Source: an uncultured Asticcacaulis sp.
GTDB taxonomy: Bacteria > Pseudomonadota > Alphaproteobacteria > Caulobacterales > Caulobacteraceae
Length of the DNA stretch: 7,221 nt
Reading direction: 5' to 3'
Assembly (NCBI GenBank): GCA_946482045.1
Contig: CAMLPZ010000221.1
Coordinates: 1 to 7,221, forward strand
Under the pieces are notes generated by a model. It did not search any database. It was not told where the DNA came from and saw only the letters and a list, made by a program, of their open reading frames with translations. Position 1 is the stretch's first letter, and the number at the start of each line of letters is the position of its first letter. The translations under genes were made by a program, and so were the position numbers. Below, in pieces: positions 1 through 6,045 of this stretch.

Positions 1-419
1 TCATCGAAGCACAGCAGACGCGAGCGTTCGGCGATGACCTTGGCGACGGGTGCGACCGGATCATCGCCCTTGTGCATACCGAACACCTGCTTGCGCGTCG
101 CGGCATCGCTTTCGCGCCACTTGCGGATCAGGTGGTGGACTTCGGACATGAATGCGTGGAAGTGAACGCGGCGCTTTTTCGGTTCACGGGCAAAGCGGCA
201 GAACAGGTCCATCATCATGGACTTGCCGCGGCCGGGCGGTCCCCACAGATAAAGGCCGTAAATGCGCGGCCGCAATCCCAGAAGTATACGCCACCAAGTA
301 TGGGTCTGGCAGATCTGCCGCTCCAGCTTGACCAGCGCGTCTATCCCCGCCTTTTGAGCGGGGTCAGCGGTGATCTCGCCCGACTTGATCAGGCGTTTGT
401 ACTCGGTGCGGATACCCAT
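1..419 (-). CDS. zapE: Cell division protein ZapE / AFG1-like P-loop ATPase (partial, N-terminal part)
   Basis: Reading leftwards from the ATG at 419-417, 139 codons are visible before the window edge removes the rest of the protein (family members are about 350-400 residues). A Walker A motif, GPPGRGKS, lies at residues 60-67. It is followed by the family-typical RRVHFHAFM stretch (83-91), and LLCFD at the edge looks like the beginning of Walker B. The spacing from Walker A to RVHFH and then to LLCFD fits the AFG1/ZapE family. In E. coli, ZapE is an ATPase at the division site that affects Z-ring stability; mitochondrial AFG1/LACE1 relatives act in protein quality control. The start is fixed by an in-frame TAG at 434-432 with no other ATG between. 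No convincing Shine-Dalgarno sequence is seen. Identity is confident at family level; the C-terminal half cannot be assessed. Confidence 0.92.
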   Translation of the reverse strand, partial: MGIRTEYKRLIKSGEITADPAQKAGIDALVKLERQICQTHTWWRILLGLRPRIYGLYLWGPPGRGKSMMMDLFCRFAREPKKRRVHFHAFMSEVHHLIRKWRESDAATRKQVFGMHKGDDPVAPVAKVIAERSRLLCFD

Positions 420-483
420 ATGTCTCTGACGCTACGCGCGGCCGTTTGCGGCCTTCGCCCCACCTAAGGATAACATGGCAAGC

Positions 484-491
484 GTTCTAGC
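484..491 (-). promoter_or_regulatory. Candidate -10 element for zapE
   Basis: On the minus strand this octamer reads GCTAGAAC, matching the GCTANAWC -10 consensus described for Caulobacter housekeeping promoters. It would start transcription roughly 60 bases before the zapE ATG. No good -35 is seen at the expected distance, so the call is weak. The predicted leader would contain a small hairpin (GGCCG 440-444 with CGGCC 449-453). Confidence 0.25.
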
Positions 492-572
492 GGATTTATC
501 GAAAGATCGCGTTAAAAAATGCTGCGGGTGCGTGATTGTGAACGGGCGTGTGGGATTTCGGCCATAAGCGAA

Positions 573-580
573 AGTATACT
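573..580 (+). promoter_or_regulatory. Candidate -10 with palindrome in front of the antitoxin-like gene
   Basis: AGTATACT is a perfect 8-bp palindrome and contains TATACT (575-580), a good -10 hexamer. It sits inside a looser inverted arrangement, GAAAG...CTTTC (570-587). A start site 6-7 bases downstream would fall almost on the ATG at 591, giving a near-leaderless message. No clear -35 is seen. Antitoxins commonly autoregulate through a palindrome over their own promoter, so an operator role is a reasonable inference. Confidence 0.35.
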
Positions 581-590
581 ATCTTTCACC

Positions 591-752
591 ATGCAAAACG
601 AAACACCCGATAAGGCGGCGATGCGCGCGGCCGTTGAAGCCGGACTTCGATCCCTCACAGCCGGCCAAAGCGTGCCGTACGAAGACGTGCGCAAATGGCT
701 GTTGTCTTGGAGAACGGAGCAGGAGCGACTTAGGCCACAGCGAGATCGCTAA
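591..752 (+). CDS. Small orphan antitoxin-like protein (53 aa)
   Basis: This 53-residue acidic/basic protein begins MQNETPDKAAMRAAVEAG and has a C-terminal part reading VPYEDVRKWLLSW. The pattern 'A-x-x-AGL..L-x-AG-x-x-VP-x-E-x-V-x-x-WL-x-SW' is typical of short CopG/RHH- or RelB-like antitoxins of type II toxin-antitoxin modules, in which this segment wraps the toxin. I chose ATG 591 over the upstream ATG at 519 because homology-like sequence begins there and TATACT lies just before it. There is no Shine-Dalgarno sequence, consistent with a leaderless message. No ParE/RelE-like toxin is encoded next to it: upstream is divergent zapE, and downstream its TAA overlaps the tail-to-tail TAG of the flavoprotein gene. 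It may be a solitary remnant, or act on a toxin elsewhere. The assignment rests on pattern only. Confidence 0.6.
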   Translation: MQNETPDKAAMRAAVEAGLRSLTAGQSVPYEDVRKWLLSWRTEQERLRPQRDR

Positions 753-1582
753 AGCCGCTTGCTGATCTGCTTGGCGACCTGAACGCCATGAGCGGCCGAG
801 GTCGTGACGCACGGATGCCAGAAATCCGTGACCTCGCCGCAGGCAAAGACACCCGGCACGCGCGTTTCGCCAAACCGGTCGACCGTGACGTAACCGTCCT
901 CGCCCCGGATAGCGAGGCCCGACGGCACCACGGCTTCGAAGCCATACTGCACACCAAAGGCATCGAAACGCTGGCCATTGACCGTCATGTCGTCTTGCCG
1001 GGCATCATAGGGACCAACCACCACCGGCACATCAGGAATACGGTCCTGAAGCAGCTTTTGCGCGCGCGGCTCACCGCGCGAAAAGACCGTCACCCGCCCG
1101 CCCCGCTCCTGAACGAACTTGGCCTGGTCAAAGGCATTGTCGCCGCCGCCAAGGATAGCGATGGATTTACCGTCAACATCCAGCGCCTCCATGGGTTCGC
1201 CAGGCCCGATGGCAACATTGGCGGACGGCACAAAACCGCCGGTGCGCGGGGTTGAGCCGGTCGCGACAACGACAAAGCGTGCCGATAACACCTCATGCGG
1301 TGTCGTTAAGGCAAATCCTTTGGCCACGGACAACACTGGCGCATTGAGCCGCACCTCGGCGCCCACATCGGCCGCGTGACGCGCCAGGGACGCCGCCACC
1401 TCCTGTCCTGTCTTACCTTGAACGCCCGGAATCCACAGGTTCTGATAGGGCGAGCGCGTCTGGAGCCCGCCCGCGATGAGGGAGGCTTCCAGCACGAGCG
1501 CCTCCACACCCAACTGCTTCAGCCAGATGGCGCAGCTCAGGCCCGCCGGCCCAGCGCCGATGATGATAACGTCGTATCGCAT
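749..1582 (-). CDS. NAD(P)H/FAD oxidoreductase, thioredoxin-reductase-like fold without the CxxC centre
   Basis: This 277-residue protein has two Rossmann dinucleotide-binding segments in the thioredoxin-reductase order. FAD binding is shown by GAGPAG (9-14), ATGS (108-111) and ACGEVTD (247-253), which corresponds to the usual A-G-D-V FAD motif. The NAD(P) segment has GGGDNA (145-150), with FSRGEPRAQ (167-175) at the place of the HRRxxxRA NADP-phosphate site. True TrxB has a redox-active CxxC just before the second GGGDSA. Here only Cys17, Cys248 and Cys258 exist, none paired, so it cannot reduce thioredoxin by the classical mechanism. It is closer to CxxC-less relatives such as ferredoxin/flavodoxin-NADP reductases, or to uncharacterised soluble oxidoreductases. 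The start ATG at 1582-1580 has AAGG seven bases upstream. No signal peptide is seen, so it should be cytoplasmic. It is transcribed alone; the electron acceptor is unknown. Confidence 0.85.
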   Translation of the reverse strand: MRYDVIIIGAGPAGLSCAIWLKQLGVEALVLEASLIAGGLQTRSPYQNLWIPGVQGKTGQEVAASLARHAADVGAEVRLNAPVLSVAKGFALTTPHEVLSARFVVVATGSTPRTGGFVPSANVAIGPGEPMEALDVDGKSIAILGGGDNAFDQAKFVQERGGRVTVFSRGEPRAQKLLQDRIPDVPVVVGPYDARQDDMTVNGQRFDAFGVQYGFEAVVPSGLAIRGEDGYVTVDRFGETRVPGVFACGEVTDFWHPCVTTSAAHGVQVAKQISKRL

Positions 1583-1681
1583 CTCAGCCTTATGCGCTCA
1601 TAACGGATAAATCGCTACAATGACTGCGATTTCTGACGGAGGACGTGAAGATAGTAGATTAGGTAAGAGGATATTAACCCC

Positions 1682-1705
1682 TTGCTAAGCCGAAAGTCAT
1701 ATAAC
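1682..1705 (+). promoter_or_regulatory. Candidate promoter of the receiver gene
   Basis: TTGCTA (1682-1687) precedes CATATAAC (1698-1705), which resembles the Caulobacter-type GCTANAWC -10 in six of eight positions. The spacing is shorter than the E. coli optimum but near the short spacing of Caulobacter-type promoters. It would leave a leader of about 35-40 bases containing the GAGGAAA ribosome site. Low confidence. Confidence 0.25.
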
Positions 1706-1748
1706 GCAGTTACGGACGCGTCTCTGCCCGTCAATAGTGAGGAAACCA

Positions 1749-2159
1749 GTGAAGCTTCTGTGCGTGGAAGACAACGCCATTCAGCGCCGCATGATCGACC
1801 TTATGCTTGCGGCAAGCGGCATTGATGTCGATTTCGCCGTTTCCGGCCCCGAAGCGCTGGAAGCCTATCAGATCACCGAATACGACGCCGTCCTGATGGA
1901 CGTCGAAATGCCGGAAATGTCCGGACTTCAGACCGCGCGCGAAATCCGCCAGATGGAGGGGGGCTTCCATCTCGGCTATACACCCATTCTTTTCCTGGGC
2001 GGAGAAACCGATATCGCGGTTGATGATGCCTTCGACGCCGGCGGCGACGGCCACCTGATGAAGCCCTTCACCTCGGACGCACTGTTCGGTGCGCTGGACC
2101 AGGTAATGAAGACCGCCAATGGCCAAGGCCTTCAGGGCGTGTTGCGCGCGGCGCGATAA
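1749..2159 (+). CDS. Single-domain response regulator (receiver only), atypical switch residue
   Basis: The product is 136 residues and is just one CheY-like receiver domain with a short tail. The acidic pair is Glu7-Asp8 (CVEDN), the phosphoacceptor is Asp51 in LMDVEMPEMSG, and the conserved Lys is Lys105 in LMKPF. The normally conserved Thr/Ser after beta-4 (the LTA motif) is replaced: PILFLGG puts Gly84 there. There is no DNA-binding, GGDEF or kinase domain, so output must be by protein contact, as in CheY- or DivK-like proteins. I place the start at GTG 1749 because GAGGAAA (1739-1745) is an excellent ribosome site for it, and the protein then begins MKLLCVEDN like typical receivers. The GTG at 1737 would lie in front of that site. 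No partner histidine kinase is in the window. A weak hairpin (GGATT...AATCC, 2164-2181) follows the stop. Confidence 0.88.
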   Translation: MKLLCVEDNAIQRRMIDLMLAASGIDVDFAVSGPEALEAYQITEYDAVLMDVEMPEMSGLQTAREIRQMEGGFHLGYTPILFLGGETDIAVDDAFDAGGDGHLMKPFTSDALFGALDQVMKTANGQGLQGVLRAAR

Positions 2160-2206
2160 GCACGGATTTGCGCAAGAATCCTGCCTAATCCGACCCTTTA
2201 GTCGTT

Positions 2207-2235
2207 TTGACTTGTAAATCCGGGCAAAAAACGCC
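2207..2235 (+). promoter_or_regulatory. Candidate asd promoter region
   Basis: TTGACT (2207-2212) is a good -35 hexamer in the 127-base gap between the receiver gene and asd. The A-rich stretch GGGCAAAAAAC downstream is only a poor -10. A small hairpin (ACGGC 2249-2253 with GCCGT 2260-2264) lies in the presumed leader, before the GGAG ribosome site (2276-2279). I cannot choose the exact start site from sequence alone. Confidence 0.25.
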
Positions 2236-2286
2236 ATTTGCCGCGGACACGGCGATACTGCCGTTCTGTAATTCTGGAGCATCGAT

Positions 2287-3315
2287 ATGGGTTATCGGGT
2301 CGCCGTCGTTGGCGCCACCGGCGCCGTGGGTCGTGAAATGATGACGATCCTCGAAGAAGTGAAGTTTCCGATCTCGGAGATCTACGCGGTCGCTTCGCGT
2401 AAATCGATGGGCATTGAGATTTCCTTCGGCACAAAAACCCTGAAGTGCCAGGACATCGAACAGTTCGACTTCTCCAAGGTCGATATCGTGCTGATGAGCG
2501 CCGGCGGCGACGTCTCCAAGGCGTGGTCGGAAAAGATCGGCGCGCTTGGCCCCATCGTGATCGACAATTCGTCGGCCTGGCGCATGCACCCGGACGTCCC
2601 GCTGATCGTGCCGGAAGTCAATCCGGACGCCGTCTGGGACGCCAAGAAGAAGAACATCATCGCCAATCCGAACTGTTCGACCATCCAGATGGTCACGGTC
2701 TTGAAGCCGTTGCACGACGCCGCCCAGATCAAGCGCGTGGTCGTTTCGACCTATCAGTCGGTCGCCGGCGCCGGCAAGGCCGGCATGGACGAGCTGTGGG
2801 ACCAGACCAAGGCCATCTACGGCATGGGCGACAAGGAACCCAAGAAGTTCACCAAGCAGATCGCTTTCAACGTCATTCCGCACATCGACGTTTTCATGGA
2901 AGACGGCTACACCAAGGAAGAGTGGAAGATGATCGTCGAGACGCACAAGATTCTCGACCCGACGATCGACGTCGTGCCGACCTGCGTGCGCGTGCCAGTC
3001 TTCGTCGGCCACTCGGAATCGATCAATATCGAGTTCGAAAGCCCGATGGACGAGCATCTGGCCCGCGAAATCCTGCGCGAAGCCCCGGGCGTCGCCGTCG
3101 TCGATAAGCGCGAGAACGGCGGCTATATCAGCCCGATCGAGTGCGTCGGCGAATTCGACACCTTCGTATCGCGTATCCGCAACGACACCACCGTGCCGCA
3201 CGGCATTTCGCTTTGGTGCGTATCGGACAACCTGCGAAAGGGCGCGGCGCTCAATGCCGTGCAGATCGCACAGCTTCTCGACGAACGTGGTGTCATCGCT
3301 GCGGTCGCCGCCTAA
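2287..3315 (+). CDS. asd: Aspartate-semialdehyde dehydrogenase
   Basis: Asd reduces aspartyl-4-phosphate to aspartate-4-semialdehyde with NADPH. This is the branch-point step toward lysine/diaminopimelate, threonine and methionine, and so feeds peptidoglycan as well as protein synthesis. The 342-residue length matches the family. GATGAVG (9-15) binds NADP, SSAWRM (95-100) is the phosphate/substrate region, and NPNCST (127-132) carries the catalytic Cys130. GHSESIN (241-247) supplies the catalytic His242, and DNLRKGAALN (314-323) is the usual C-terminal cofactor-side motif. Nothing is missing or broken. ATG 2287 has GGAG (2276-2279) seven bases upstream. The gene stands alone between the receiver gene and a strong terminator, so it is probably monocistronic. 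Cytoplasmic homodimer or tetramer in known relatives. Confidence 0.97.
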   Translation: MGYRVAVVGATGAVGREMMTILEEVKFPISEIYAVASRKSMGIEISFGTKTLKCQDIEQFDFSKVDIVLMSAGGDVSKAWSEKIGALGPIVIDNSSAWRMHPDVPLIVPEVNPDAVWDAKKKNIIANPNCSTIQMVTVLKPLHDAAQIKRVVVSTYQSVAGAGKAGMDELWDQTKAIYGMGDKEPKKFTKQIAFNVIPHIDVFMEDGYTKEEWKMIVETHKILDPTIDVVPTCVRVPVFVGHSESINIEFESPMDEHLAREILREAPGVAVVDKRENGGYISPIECVGEFDTFVSRIRNDTTVPHGISLWCVSDNLRKGAALNAVQIAQLLDERGVIAAVAA

Positions 3316-3338
3316 GACGGCCACCAGATCAGACCATT

Positions 3339-3377
3339 AAAGGCTGGCGGACCGTGGTCCTCCAGCCTTTTTCTTTT
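3339..3377 (+). terminator. Rho-independent terminator of asd
   Basis: AAAGGCTGG (3339-3347) pairs perfectly with CCAGCCTTT (3362-3370). An inner GGACC/GGTCC pairing (3349-3353 with 3356-3360) continues the stem past one mismatch. The T-rich tail TTTTTCTTTT (3368-3377) overlaps and follows the 3' arm. This is a textbook intrinsic terminator 23 bases after the asd stop. It lies only 11 bases before the rarD ATG. Confidence 0.88.
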
Positions 3378-3388
3378 GAGCAATCCTC

Positions 3389-4306
3389 ATGTCTTCTCAA
3401 GCCGCCGGCGCAACGTCGCCGCTGTCATCGCCGATCACTCTTGCAATTGCGTGTTACGCCATCTGGGGATTCGCGCCGCTCTTCTACATTCCGATCCACG
3501 GCTTCGGCGCGGGGTCGCTGGAGATCATCGCGCACCGTTCGGTCTGGGCGCTGTTGTGGGCGGCGGGCCTGGTCATCGGCACCAAGCAACTGCCGGAAAT
3601 TCTGGCGATCGTGCGTCAACCGAAACTCCTGTTCTGGCTGATGGTGTCGGGCCTGATGGTCGGGACCAACTGGGGGATCTTTGTCTGGGCGGTCACCAAT
3701 GGCCACACGATCGAGTCGTCGCTGGGCTACTATCTCAACCCCCTGCTCAACATGGCGGTCGGGGCGCTGTTCTTCAAAGAGCGTCTGGATGGCTGGGGCA
3801 AGACAGCGATTGGCGCGGCGGTCGTCGGTGTTCTGGTCCAGGCCCTGGCGCTGGGCCATATCCCTTATGTCGCGCTTAGCCTGGCCGTCAGTTTCGCCGC
3901 CTATGGTGTCATCCGCAAGCAGTTGCCGGTCAATGCCCTGCCAGGCCTGGCGGTCGAATGCGTCTTCTTGTTCATTCCTGGCCTGATCTACCTGATCTGG
4001 CTGGAAGGTTCAGGCGGCGGTCACCTGTTCACCGCACCAACCAACTTTATCTGGTTCATCCTGACGGGACCGATCACCGTTCTGCCGCTGACGTTGTTCA
4101 GCTTCGTGGCGCGCCGGCTGCCGCTGTCGACCATGGGCTTTATTCAGTTCATTGCGCCGACCATTTCCTTTTCGATCGGCCTGGCGCAAGGCGAGCCTTT
4201 CACCTGGCTGAGGGGCGTGTCCTTCTTGTTTATCTGGGGCGGCGCGGCGGTGTTTGCCTTTGGCGCATGGCGGCGGTTGCGGGCGGTGAAGGTTGCTGAA
4301 GAGTAG
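3389..4306 (+). CDS. rarD: RarD-type EamA/DMT-family permease
   Basis: This 305-residue, very hydrophobic protein has about ten predicted membrane segments (roughly 15-35, 45-63, 82-102, 112-130, 137-155, 158-175, 187-204, 218-238, 248-267, 275-293). Signature stretches of the RarD subfamily of drug/metabolite transporters are present: AIWGFAPLFY (24-33), EIIAHRSVWA (45-54), NWGIFVWAV (94-102), LGYYLNPLLN (112-121), ARRLPLSTMGFIQFIAPT (241-258) and GEPF (268-271). The positively charged C-terminus is expected in the cytoplasm. The E. coli name derives from predicted chloramphenicol resistance; the natural substrate is not established. ATG 3389 has only a weak GAG (3378-3380) as ribosome site, and the asd terminator lies directly upstream. 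Expression therefore depends on read-through or on a promoter inside the asd end. The gene is intact. Confidence 0.93.
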   Translation: MSSQAAGATSPLSSPITLAIACYAIWGFAPLFYIPIHGFGAGSLEIIAHRSVWALLWAAGLVIGTKQLPEILAIVRQPKLLFWLMVSGLMVGTNWGIFVWAVTNGHTIESSLGYYLNPLLNMAVGALFFKERLDGWGKTAIGAAVVGVLVQALALGHIPYVALSLAVSFAAYGVIRKQLPVNALPGLAVECVFLFIPGLIYLIWLEGSGGGHLFTAPTNFIWFILTGPITVLPLTLFSFVARRLPLSTMGFIQFIAPTISFSIGLAQGEPFTWLRGVSFLFIWGGAAVFAFGAWRRLRAVKVAEE

Positions 4307-4312
4307 AAACAG

Positions 4313-4432
4313 AAGACCCCACCACCGCATCTCCGGCGAAGCCAGTGAAGAGAAGAAGAGCACGACCACTCCTCCCTGTCGCGAAGCGATGGGGAGGGGG
4401 ACCATTAGCGAAGCGAAATGGTGGTGGGGTTT
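4313..4432. repeat. Palindromic intergenic element with three GCGAAGC apex motifs
   Basis: The gap between convergent rarD and the hydrolase gene is almost entirely one structured element. Outer arms ACCCCACCACC (4316-4326) and GGTGGTGGGGT (4420-4430) are exact reverse complements. Inside lies a hairpin of at least 12 pairs (4371-4382 with 4386-4397; two are G-U type in RNA) closed by loop GAA. A second hairpin, ACCATT (4401-4406) with AATGGT (4417-4422), competes with the outer stem. GCGAAGC occurs three times exactly (4336-4342, 4381-4387, 4408-4414), each time at a hairpin tip. It resembles the dispersed REP/ERIC-like palindromes between genes in this bacterial family. It could also act as a two-way terminator, although no T-run follows. 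Confidence 0.75.
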
Positions 4433-4442
4433 CTTACTTACT

Positions 4443-5579
4443 TCACAAACACTGATAAAGCGCGTCGATCAGCTTCACGGCGCGCGGGTCGCCGATCAGG
4501 TAGGACGACTGGCGGTTCATGACATAGGCGGCCGACAGCTTGCGGTCGGGATCGGCCATGACGCACGACCCACCCCAGCCCGAATGGCCGAGCGCCCGGT
4601 CGTTCGGGCCGTAGATATGGATACCGCGATTGCGCAGGAAACCAGCCCCCCAGCTCAGGCGGAAGGGCAGCACGCGATCCTGGCCATAGACGCGCTCACG
4701 CGTCGCGCTGCCCAGCGTGTTGACCGAGAGGATACGGTCACTGCCCATATAGCCGCCATTGGCGATGATGCCCAGGAACCGCGCCAGGGCCAAGGCCGTG
4801 CCGTGGGCATTGGCCGACGGGATTTCCATGCGGCGCCAGTCCTCGGAGCCACGCCCTCCCGGCGCCGAGCCCTTGTCCAGGAAGGCCGCCTGCTTGATCT
4901 TGTCGATCGCGCCGAGATCGGGTGGGGACGACGGCTTTTGCAGGCTCGCTATGCGCGGTGCTTCGCTGTCGGGCGTGCCGATCATCAGGTCGAGACCGTA
5001 CTTGCCCGCGAAATCGTCGCGCAATGCCGTGCCGAGCGAACGGCCATCGACGCGGCGATGCAGCTCATTGATCAGATAGCCGCCGGTGACGGGATGATAG
5101 CCGGAGCCCTGGCCCGGAGACCATAGCGGCTCCTGCGCGCATAGGGCATCGAGCGTTGCCTGGACGTCGAACCAGATTGACGGGTCCTTGGCCGGCACGA
5201 AGCCGGAGAGACCGCCCTGGTGCGAGATCAGCTGGCCGACCGTGATGCGCGACTTACCCGCCTGTCCGAACTCCGGCCAGTAATGGGCGACGGGCGTTTC
5301 ATAGTCGAGCTTCCCCTTTTCGACCAGCCGCGCGACCAGAGTTGCCATGACCGCCTTGCCCGTCGAGAACACCGGCGTCAGCGTCTTGTCATGGAACGGC
5401 TTCAAACCTTCGCGGTCGGCCGACCCGGCCCAGATGTCGAGAACGGTTTCGCCGCCGACCACTACTGAGAAGCGCGCACCGCGTTCGGTCAGGCCGTTCG
5501 GACCACTGGTGAAATTTTCGGCGAACGCGTCTTTGACGCGGGAAAATGTCTCCGGACAGATGCCGCCGATCTCAACCAT
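4443..5579 (-). CDS. Serine hydrolase, class C beta-lactamase fold (family VIII esterase-like)
   Basis: This 378-residue protein belongs to the beta-lactamase/transpeptidase-like serine hydrolases. The SxxK nucleophile motif is Ser72-Thr-Gly-Lys75 in FSTGKAV. The second conserved Tyr is Tyr161 in GSGYHPVTGG, preceded by the WSPG turn seen in family VIII carboxylesterases. HSGWGG (332-337) stands where beta-lactamases have KTG. SHQGGLSGF (119-127) is also typical. There is no signal peptide, which argues against a periplasmic beta-lactamase and for a cytoplasmic esterase/amidase of the EstB type. The substrate cannot be told. The start ATG (5579-5577) has AAGG seven to eight bases upstream. 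It lies 54 bases downstream of cutA on the same strand, so the two may be co-transcribed. The gap holds a 12-bp palindrome, ATCGCGCGCGAT (5614-5625). Confidence 0.9.
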   Translation of the reverse strand: MVEIGGICPETFSRVKDAFAENFTSGPNGLTERGARFSVVVGGETVLDIWAGSADREGLKPFHDKTLTPVFSTGKAVMATLVARLVEKGKLDYETPVAHYWPEFGQAGKSRITVGQLISHQGGLSGFVPAKDPSIWFDVQATLDALCAQEPLWSPGQGSGYHPVTGGYLINELHRRVDGRSLGTALRDDFAGKYGLDLMIGTPDSEAPRIASLQKPSSPPDLGAIDKIKQAAFLDKGSAPGGRGSEDWRRMEIPSANAHGTALALARFLGIIANGGYMGSDRILSVNTLGSATRERVYGQDRVLPFRLSWGAGFLRNRGIHIYGPNDRALGHSGWGGSCVMADPDRKLSAAYVMNRQSSYLIGDPRAVKLIDALYQCL

Positions 5580-5633
5580 GGTCCAACCTTTTCATGCGTA
5601 ACAAACCACCCTTATCGCGCGCGATGCGTCTCT

Positions 5634-5969
5634 TCAATCGCCGTTTCGCACAAGCACAGTCTCGCGTAGCCAAAGAGCATAATCCTCGGATGCCCACGTC
5701 ACGGGTACGGCGAGAATTTCCGGCACATCGTAGCTATGGTGCGCTTTCACCAGAACTTCCAACGCCGGCAGCTTTGATGCCGTTGTCTTGATGGTCAGCA
5801 TGATCTCCGGCGCCGTCTCAATCTGGTTCTGCCAGCTATAGGTGCTGACGATCGCATGGCTTTGTACGCACGCCGCCAGTTTCTGTTCGATCAGCAGGCG
5901 CGCCAGGTTATTCGCCTCTTCGTCCGACCCGCAGGCGACGGAAACAATGACCATGTCCGTATCTGTCAT
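5634..5969 (-). CDS. cutA: Divalent-cation tolerance protein CutA
   Basis: The 111-residue product matches CutA1 along its full length. The N-terminal strand ends in Cys13 (VSVACGS), which aligns with the metal-associated Cys16 of E. coli CutA. It is followed by LLIEQKLAACV (25-35), STYSWQNQI (42-50), LTIKTT (58-63) and HHSYDVPEIL (77-86), where His78 corresponds to the E. coli copper-ligand His83. CutA proteins are very stable trimers with a PII-like ferredoxin fold. The link to copper tolerance is historical, and the true role is unsettled. The frame remains open upstream to 6248 but that part overlaps the divergent methyltransferase gene antisense, so I start at ATG 5969, where family similarity begins. 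No Shine-Dalgarno sequence precedes it. ATG 5954 (residue 6) is the alternative. Confidence 0.93.
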   Translation of the reverse strand: MTDTDMVIVSVACGSDEEANNLARLLIEQKLAACVQSHAIVSTYSWQNQIETAPEIMLTIKTTASKLPALEVLVKAHHSYDVPEILAVPVTWASEDYALWLRETVLVRNGD

Positions 5970-5975
5970 AGGTTT

Positions 5976-6005
5976 AATGTAAGCGTAATTGACTTTGATT
6001 TGCAA
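5976..6005 (-). promoter_or_regulatory. Candidate cutA promoter giving a leaderless message
   Basis: On the minus strand TTGCAA (6005-6000) is followed after 17 bases by TTACAT (5982-5977), or after 18 by TACATT. Transcription would begin at about 5970, directly at the cutA ATG (5969). The absence of a Shine-Dalgarno sequence fits this. The same 76-base gap must also hold the promoter of the divergent methyltransferase gene, for which TTGACT (5989-5994) is a possible -35. Confidence 0.3.
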
Positions 6006-6045
6006 ACCGGCTGACTGAACACCATTCAACAGAGGAGAGACCGCA

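Noticed and set aside
72..467. A plus-strand frame opposite zapE
   Set aside because: The minus frame has Walker A and the ZapE signature, and the plus frame shows no domain.
519..590. Upstream ATG 519 for the antitoxin-like gene
   Set aside because: The added residues (MLRVRDCERACGISA...) look non-coding, and the -10-like palindrome lies between the two ATGs.
1636..1660. GGAGG followed by a GTG codon and a five-codon frame
   Set aside because: The spacing of two bases is too short and the frame ends after five codons, so it is not a credible leader peptide.
1737..1748. GTG 1737 as start of the receiver gene
   Set aside because: It overlaps the GAGGAAA ribosome site that serves GTG 1749, and receivers normally begin a few residues before the first strand.
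1731..2282. A 183-codon minus-strand frame opposite the receiver gene
   Set aside because: Antisense to a clear receiver domain. It has no recognisable domain and no ribosome site.
2185..3324. A 379-codon open frame on the minus strand opposite asd
   Set aside because: It is fully antisense to asd, which has every catalytic motif intact. The product is a low-complexity Asp/His/Arg-rich string typical of the reverse frame of a high-GC gene.
4293..5126. A 277-codon plus-strand frame across the repeat and the hydrolase gene
   Set aside because: It begins inside the end of rarD, runs through the palindromic repeat and then antisense to the hydrolase. Its composition is that of a shadow frame.
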